Below, in pieces: positions 6,995 to 10,621 of a stretch of DNA of 10,621 nucleotides. Below the pieces are notes generated by a model, which had not been told where the DNA came from, made no database searches, and saw nothing but the letters and a program-made list of their open reading frames with translations. The stretch spans positions 1-10,621 of the forward strand of contig JAGWUU010000093.1 in NCBI GenBank assembly GCA_028868335.1. The letters are read 5' to 3'. Each line of letters starts with the position of its first letter. The first letter of the stretch is position 1. A program made the translations under genes and the position numbers. The stretch comes from Sphingomonadales bacterium (GTDB lineage Bacteria; Pseudomonadota; Alphaproteobacteria; Sphingomonadales; Sphingomonadaceae).

Positions 6995-7615
6995 TCACTG
7001 GCGCAATTTTTCCGCCACGCTGATGATCTCATCGAGCGGATTGCCGTTGCCATTGATGTCGAGCAGGGAACCCAGTTTCCGCAGCGAATCAGGGCTCGCC
7101 AGAACCGGGGCGCTGCCTGAATTGCTTGACAGGAAATCCGTCAGGATCGAGCCGAGATCACCCAGTCCCCCACTGCCCTGCGTTCCGCTTCCGCCAGCCC
7201 GGGCGGAAAGGTAGCCTCCAACCAGCATGGCGAGGATCGGCAGCATCTTTTCCAGCGTTGCCGTTTGAATGCCGGTTCGTCCGGCAGCATCCGCGGCAAC
7301 CGAGCGGCTGACATCCTTGGACCCGAAAATCTGCTCAAGCATCGCGTTGCCCTTGCCGATATCGGTCGGGTCGGGGCCGAGCACATTGGCCGCAAGGCCA
7401 CCTCCGCCAAGCGAGCCAAGCATCTCTACCAGATTGCCCAGGCCTACCTCTCCGCCTCCTGCATTTTCCGTATGCTTGCGGAAGCCGCCAAGAATTGCAG
7501 GAAGCACAGCTTCCGCCCCCGCCGCCGCAACGGCGGGAGGCACATCAAGCTGTTTCGAGAGCGCGTCTAAACCGCCGCTTCTCCGCAGCATTTCCATTAA
7601 ACCAGTACCAGCCAT
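6995..7615 (-). CDS. DUF937 domain-containing protein
   Basis: A 206-residue protein of unknown function. The N-terminal part (GLMEMLRRSGGLDALSKQLD, then AAGAEAVLPAILGGFRKH, about 5-48) and the segment MLEQIFGSKDVSRSVAADAA through KMLPILAMLVGGYLS (92-137) fit the DUF937 repeat-like helical pattern. There are Gly-rich linkers at 53-80 and 140-155. The C-terminus carries a calcium-loop-like motif, LLDINGNGNPLDEI (184-197), with acidic or Asn residues at D186, N188 and N190. A very similar motif ends the protein encoded at 10138-10557. I chose ATG 7615 because GGAGAG stands about seven bases upstream and the protein then starts like its family; an in-frame extension to 7723 lies in the intergenic promoter region. 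There is no signal peptide. It probably forms an operon with the small membrane protein behind it. Confidence 0.85.
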   Translation of the reverse strand: MAGTGLMEMLRRSGGLDALSKQLDVPPAVAAAGAEAVLPAILGGFRKHTENAGGGEVGLGNLVEMLGSLGGGGLAANVLGPDPTDIGKGNAMLEQIFGSKDVSRSVAADAAGRTGIQTATLEKMLPILAMLVGGYLSARAGGSGTQGSGGLGDLGSILTDFLSSNSGSAPVLASPDSLRKLGSLLDINGNGNPLDEIISVAEKLRQ

Positions 7616-7699
7616 CTTGGGCTCTCCAGCGCGCGACCCGCCTTGTCCCATTAATGGCCAGCTTAAACCGTAAATGTTCATCCGTTTCCAGTGCCAAAA

Positions 7700-7728
7700 T
7701 TGCACGCGTGGGACAAACCGCACAAAAT
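7700..7728 (+). promoter_or_regulatory. Candidate promoter for the DUF885 gene
   Basis: TTGCAC (7700-7705), a 17-base spacer and CAAAAT (7723-7728) lie about 35 bases before ATG 7763, in the 147-base divergent gap between the DUF937 and DUF885 genes. The -35 is reasonable; the -10 is weak. The 8-mer CAAAATTG occurs twice here (7695-7702 and 7723-7730, 28 bases apart), overlapping both elements, and a palindrome CCATTAATGG sits at 7648-7657. These could be regulator sites, but nothing identifies a regulator. Confidence 0.3.
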
Positions 7729-7762
7729 TGACTAATTCATTGTGGCCGCGCAGGAAGTCACG

Positions 7763-9604
7763 ATGAAAACGCCCGCAACGCTAAGCCGCCGCCACGCCAT
7801 GGCATTGTTGGGTGGCGCCGCCGCCACGCTGACGCTTGACGGATGTGCCACCCCTTCGTCTCGATTTGGGACACCGGGCGGCGATGCCGATGCATTTCTT
7901 GACGCGGTCGCCTGGAAACTTCTCGGCATGGGGCCGGAGGGAGCGACCTCGCTGGGGGTCGATACTGGAATTCATGCCGGCTTGCGTTCGCGCCTGGCTG
8001 ACCGTTCGCCCAAGGGCCAGGCGGCCATGGCGACGATGCTCCGCGACGCATTGAAAGGCGCGCACCGTTTTCGCGGAATGCCGCTTTCGCCCGATACGCG
8101 CACCAGCCTGGACGTAGTGGAAAGCGCCTTTTCCACCGCACTGGATGGATTTGCCCTGCCCTATGGCGATGTCGCTGTCGGCGGCTGGCGCAACACACCC
8201 TATGTCGTGATCCAGAACGTCGGCGCCTATCTTGATACGCCGCGTTTCCTCGATGGCGATCATCCGGTGAAGTCTGCCGCAGATGCAGAGGCCTACCTTG
8301 CCCGCCTCGCAGCGATGCCCGCGCAACTCGACGGCGAATTGACCCGGCTCAAGGCGGCGGGACGGATGGGCGTGATCGCGCCCTCGTTCCTGCTCGACAA
8401 GGCCATCGCGCAAATGGCGCTTACGCTCGCCGATGCCGCCAGAGGGGGCGATCTTGTTCAATCGCTGGTGCGACGGACCAGCACGATTCCCGGAGACTGG
8501 CAGCGTCGCGCCCACGCCCTGACGGTCGGCCCTGTTGCGGCCGCCCTGTCCCGTCAATTGGCGGAACTCAAAGCCCAGCGCGGCAAAGCGAGCGATGCCG
8601 CCGGGATCTGGGCCAGACCTCACGGTGACGAGTGGTACGCGTGGGGCCTGCGCGCCAGCACCACCACCCGCCGCACCCCCGAGGAAGTCCACGCCATGGG
8701 GCTCGATCAACTTGCCCAACTTCATGGCCGGATGGACCCCATCCTGCGCAAGCTGGGTTATGCCAGCGGGTCGGTGGGTGAGCGAATGACCGCACTCGGC
8801 AAAGACCCGCGCTTCCAGTTCCCGAATAACGACAAGGGCCGGGCCGAGATCATCGCGCTGATGCAATCCAGGATTGATTTCATGCGAACCAGGTTGCCGC
8901 TGGCCTTTAGGACCCTGGTAAGAGGCAACCTTGAGATTCGTCGCCTGCCCCCGGCCGAGGAACCGGGTGCGCCCGGCGCCTATGGCGGGGCCGGATCGAT
9001 CGACGGCAGCGTGCCGGGCAAGATCTGGATCAACCTCGGTTCGACCGACCTGCACAGTCGCTACAGCCTGCCGACACTGGCATTCCACGAAGGCATCCCC
9101 GGCCATGTCTGGCAAGGCGAATATGCCAACCGCCTGCCACTGATCCGCACCCTGCTGGCCTTCAATGCCTATTCAGAGGGTTGGGCGCTCTATGCCGAAA
9201 CCCTTGGGGACGAACTGGGATCGTACGACGGCGACCCCGTGGGTCAGCTCGGCTATCTCCAGTCGATCGCGTTCCGGGCATGCAGGCTGGTGGTCGATAC
9301 CGGGCTCCACGCCAAACGGTGGACACGCGATCAGGCGGTGCAATGGTTTTCCACCACCAACGGTTCGAGTGTGAGCGAAGTCGCGCCGGAGGTTGACCGC
9401 TATTGCTCATGGCCGGGCCAGGCCTGCGGCTACAAGGTCGGTCACAGCGAAATCCTCGCACAGCGAGAACGCGCCAAGACAGCGCTTGGTGCGCGCTATG
9501 ACCTGCGCGATTTCGATGACGCGGTGGTCGGCGGCGGGAACGTTCCGCTCGATGTGCTGGCGCGTAACGTCACGCGCTATATTGATACGGCCCGAACGCG
9601 CTAA
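7763..9604 (+). CDS. DUF885 family exported metallopeptidase-like protein
   Basis: A 613-residue protein. The DUF885 hallmark HEGIPGHVWQ begins at H442 (H442, E443, H448), and a downstream YSEGWALYAE supplies E472. Together they form a plausible zinc-binding set as in M32/M3-like peptidases. The catalytic role of this family is largely inferred, so a peptidase function is likely but unproven. The N-terminus MKTPATLSRRHAMALLGGAAATLTLDGCATP combines twin arginines (R9, R10), a hydrophobic stretch and a Cys at 28. This suggests Tat export and possibly a lipoprotein, although Asp at -2 before the Cys is unusual for a lipobox. I chose ATG 7763 for its AGGAA ribosome site six bases upstream; an in-frame GTG at 7742 would add seven residues. 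Family members are usually near 600 residues, so the gene looks complete. I see no terminator after it. Confidence 0.88.
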   Translation: MKTPATLSRRHAMALLGGAAATLTLDGCATPSSRFGTPGGDADAFLDAVAWKLLGMGPEGATSLGVDTGIHAGLRSRLADRSPKGQAAMATMLRDALKGAHRFRGMPLSPDTRTSLDVVESAFSTALDGFALPYGDVAVGGWRNTPYVVIQNVGAYLDTPRFLDGDHPVKSAADAEAYLARLAAMPAQLDGELTRLKAAGRMGVIAPSFLLDKAIAQMALTLADAARGGDLVQSLVRRTSTIPGDWQRRAHALTVGPVAAALSRQLAELKAQRGKASDAAGIWARPHGDEWYAWGLRASTTTRRTPEEVHAMGLDQLAQLHGRMDPILRKLGYASGSVGERMTALGKDPRFQFPNNDKGRAEIIALMQSRIDFMRTRLPLAFRTLVRGNLEIRRLPPAEEPGAPGAYGGAGSIDGSVPGKIWINLGSTDLHSRYSLPTLAFHEGIPGHVWQGEYANRLPLIRTLLAFNAYSEGWALYAETLGDELGSYDGDPVGQLGYLQSIAFRACRLVVDTGLHAKRWTRDQAVQWFSTTNGSSVSEVAPEVDRYCSWPGQACGYKVGHSEILAQRERAKTALGARYDLRDFDDAVVGGGNVPLDVLARNVTRYIDTARTR

Positions 9605-9634
9605 ATTGCTGCACAGGAATAGAAAAGGCTGCTA

Positions 9635-9659
9635 GGAACGCCGCACAGGGGATTGCGGT
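9635..9659 (+). promoter_or_regulatory. Possible EcfG-type (general stress sigma) promoter before the DUF3597 gene
   Basis: GGAAC at 9635-9639 is followed after 16 bases by CGGT (9656-9659). The alphaproteobacterial EcfG consensus is GGAAC, 16-17 bases, then CGTT, so the -35 is exact and the -10 has one mismatch. Transcription would begin near 9666, leaving a leader of about 30 bases that contains the AGGAG ribosome site. A 5+4-base match can occur by chance, so this is only a candidate. Confidence 0.3.
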
Positions 9660-9695
9660 GGTCGCAGCGATTCGCCGCCAGTCAGGAGTTTTGCC

Positions 9696-10067
9696 ATGTC
9701 GATTTTCAGTGCAATCAAGGATGCGATCTTCGGGCACAAAGCCGCCGCTGCCGAGGTACCAGCCGCCAGCGATGCGCCCGCTGCCGAAGCGGCACCTGCT
9801 CCGGCGGCCACTGCCGAACCCGTGGACGTTGCCGCCGTGCTGTCGGCGATGCCGGGCGCCGACAATCTGAACTGGCAGACTTCGGTGGTTGACCTCATGA
9901 AGCTGGTCGGGATCGATGCAAGCTATGACAACCGCAAGTCCCTGGCCCAGGAACTGGGCAATGCGGACTATGCCGGATCGGCCGAAGACAATATCGCCCT
10001 GCAGAAGCAGGTGATGAAGGCCCTGGCCGATAACGGCGGCAAGGTCCCGGCTGAAATGCTCGACTAA
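9696..10067 (+). CDS. DUF3597 domain-containing protein
   Basis: A 123-residue protein beginning MSIFSAIKDAIFGHK, a short amphipathic start typical of DUF3597. An Ala/Pro-rich, probably flexible linker follows (about 16-42). The globular domain comes next: VDVAAVLSAM, then LNWQTSVVDLMKLVGIDASYDNRK, LAQELG, and finally NIALQKQVMKALADNGGKVPAEML. These are the conserved blocks of the family, whose function is unknown to me. ATG 9696 has an ideal AGGAG (9684-9688) seven bases upstream. There are no membrane segments, no signal peptide and no cysteines. The 91-base gap after the DUF885 gene and a candidate EcfG-type promoter suggest its own transcription, and a strong hairpin terminator follows 20 bases after the stop. 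Homologues in some proteobacteria have a LysM domain; none is seen here. Confidence 0.87.
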   Translation: MSIFSAIKDAIFGHKAAAAEVPAASDAPAAEAAPAPAATAEPVDVAAVLSAMPGADNLNWQTSVVDLMKLVGIDASYDNRKSLAQELGNADYAGSAEDNIALQKQVMKALADNGGKVPAEMLD

Positions 10068-10087
10068 GTCTATTCGCCAGACAAGAC

Positions 10088-10122
10088 AAAGGCCGCAGCG
10101 CCCCACGGCGCTGCGGCCTTTT
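10088..10122. terminator. Bidirectional intrinsic terminator
   Basis: A perfect 15-base-pair inverted repeat (arms 10088-10102 and 10107-10121, loop CCAC) has AAA on the left and TTTT on the right. It lies between the stops of two convergent genes, DUF3597 (10067) and the minus-strand gene ending at 10138, so it can end transcription from both sides. The plus direction has the better T run. Confidence 0.92.
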
Positions 10123-10137
10123 CATATCTTTCGATGG

Positions 10138-10557
10138 CTATTTCTTGCCCAACATTCCGGCAATGTCGTTGAGCGGATTGCCGTCACCATCGCGGTCTAG
10201 CATCGAGGCGACACCGCCAAGCCCACCAAGACCGGCGAGGATTCCGCCCAGCCCGCCCGCTTGCGGTGCGGCGGGCGCCGATTGGGCCTGAGCCTGCCCC
10301 TGGCCGCCGCCAATTGCATTGACCAGAGCGCCAAGTCCGCCTTCTCCGCCGATCTGGCCGACAATCTGCGTCAGGACGTCAGGCGAAATGCCCGTCTGCT
10401 GGGCGGATTGTTGGACAGTATCACCCGGAAGCGGATGATTCTGTGTCAGCGCGCTGATCGCTACCTGAGCCATCGATGGGTCGATGCCCATCTTCTGCGC
10501 CACCGCCATCGCGGCCTGCTGTTCGAGCGACTGTGTTATGCCGTCAAAGATTCCCAT
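10138..10557 (-). CDS. Small protein with DUF937-like C-terminal motif, function unknown
   Basis: A 139-residue protein read from ATG 10557 (MGIFDGITQSLEQQ...). A helical N-terminal half includes QKMGIDPSMAQVAISAL (21-37) and QQTGISPDVLTQIVGQIGGEGGLGALVNAI (53-82). A Gln/Ala-rich linker (about 84-100) and a Gly-rich run follow (101-116). The C-terminus carries the acidic loop MLDRDGDGNPLNDIAGMLGKK, with D121, D123 and D125 in EF-hand-loop spacing. The same GNPL loop ends the DUF937 protein at 6995-7615. There is no signal peptide or membrane helix. A TTG at 10575 is in frame but unlikely. The ATG has only a distant GGAG about 12 bases away. A terminator-like hairpin lies directly upstream, so its expression control is unclear. 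It converges on the DUF3597 gene through the shared terminator. Confidence 0.78.
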   Translation of the reverse strand: MGIFDGITQSLEQQAAMAVAQKMGIDPSMAQVAISALTQNHPLPGDTVQQSAQQTGISPDVLTQIVGQIGGEGGLGALVNAIGGGQGQAQAQSAPAAPQAGGLGGILAGLGGLGGVASMLDRDGDGNPLNDIAGMLGKK

Positions 10558-10573
10558 GGTGCGACCAAGCTCC

Positions 10574-10597
10574 AAAAGGGCAGGAAAGCGCCTGCCC
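10574..10597 (-). terminator. Terminator-like hairpin just upstream of the last gene
   Basis: Read on the minus strand, GGGCAGG (10597-10591 side) pairs perfectly with CCTGCCC across a six-base loop and is followed by TTTT (10577-10574). It could end transcription of a gene to the right of the window, or be a leader hairpin (attenuator) of the gene starting at 10557, which begins only 16 bases later. The 7-base-pair stem is GC-rich but the T run is short. Confidence 0.45.
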
Positions 10598-10621
10598 GGC
10601 GACGAAGGTGCGAACTATCTG

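Noticed and set aside
7695..7730. Repeated CAAAATTG 8-mers as a defined operator
   Set aside because: Two copies 28 bases apart in an AT-richer gap could be chance; no regulator gene or wider symmetry supports a specific call.
7781..9115. 444-codon minus-strand frame opposite the DUF885 gene
   Set aside because: Shadow of a gene with clear HEGIPGH and EGWALYAE motifs on the plus strand; no domain or ribosome site of its own.
1..10621. Defence system, mobile element, CRISPR array or tRNA gene
   Set aside because: No transposase, integrase, nuclease, toxin-antitoxin pair, spaced repeats or cloverleaf-like sequence was seen. Gene density and codon style are even across the window.

Overview
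The window is about 10.6 kb of GC-rich, densely packed bacterial chromosome. Gene content and protein signatures point to an alphaproteobacterium, most likely Sphingomonadales (Erythrobacter, Novosphingobium or a relative). The supporting features are the DUF3597 and DUF937 proteins, a membrane-anchored retropepsin-like protease next to the CCA-adding enzyme, and an ISC-flavoured pair of cysteine desulfurases with an adrenodoxin-type ferredoxin beside parC. The lineage is inferred from memory of these families, not from a search. I see no insertion sequence, phage gene, tRNA, rRNA or CRISPR array. No gene-free stretch exceeds 150 bases.

Layout, left to right. (1) Plus strand, 2-1245: the 3' part of cca (tRNA CCA-adding enzyme), coupled through a GTGA overlap to a small membrane-anchored aspartic protease. 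(2) Minus strand, 6009 down to 1242: a tight run of cysteine desulfurase A, cysteine desulfurase B, [2Fe-2S] ferredoxin and parC (topoisomerase IV subunit A). The first three overlap by 1-4 bases; parC follows after 42 bases. parC meets the protease gene tail to tail with overlapping stop codons. (3) Plus strand, 6130-6786: an alpha/beta hydrolase divergent from the desulfurase operon. (4) Minus strand, 7615 down to 6790: a DUF937 protein followed by a 65-residue two-helix membrane protein. (5) Plus strand, 7763-9604: a DUF885 family exported metallopeptidase-like protein, then 9696-10067, a DUF3597 protein ending at a strong bidirectional terminator. (6) Minus strand, 10557 down to 10138: a second small protein with a DUF937-like C-terminal motif. 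A terminator-like hairpin lies immediately before its start.

How the genes fit together. The clearest unit is the sulfur-mobilisation and electron-transfer half of an ISC-type iron-sulfur system: two desulfurases with complete catalytic residues plus ferredoxin. Scaffold (IscU), A-type carrier and HscA/HscB are absent from the window. The neighbouring alpha/beta hydrolase belongs to a type that I recall beside Fe-S loci in other alphaproteobacteria. The right half holds small, widespread proteins of unknown function. I do not see a clearly new defence or mobile system here. The points worth checking are the stripped-down ISC operon and its paired desulfurases, the Ala at the quinolone position of ParC, the hairpin before the last gene, and a possible general-stress (EcfG-type) promoter in front of the DUF3597 gene.
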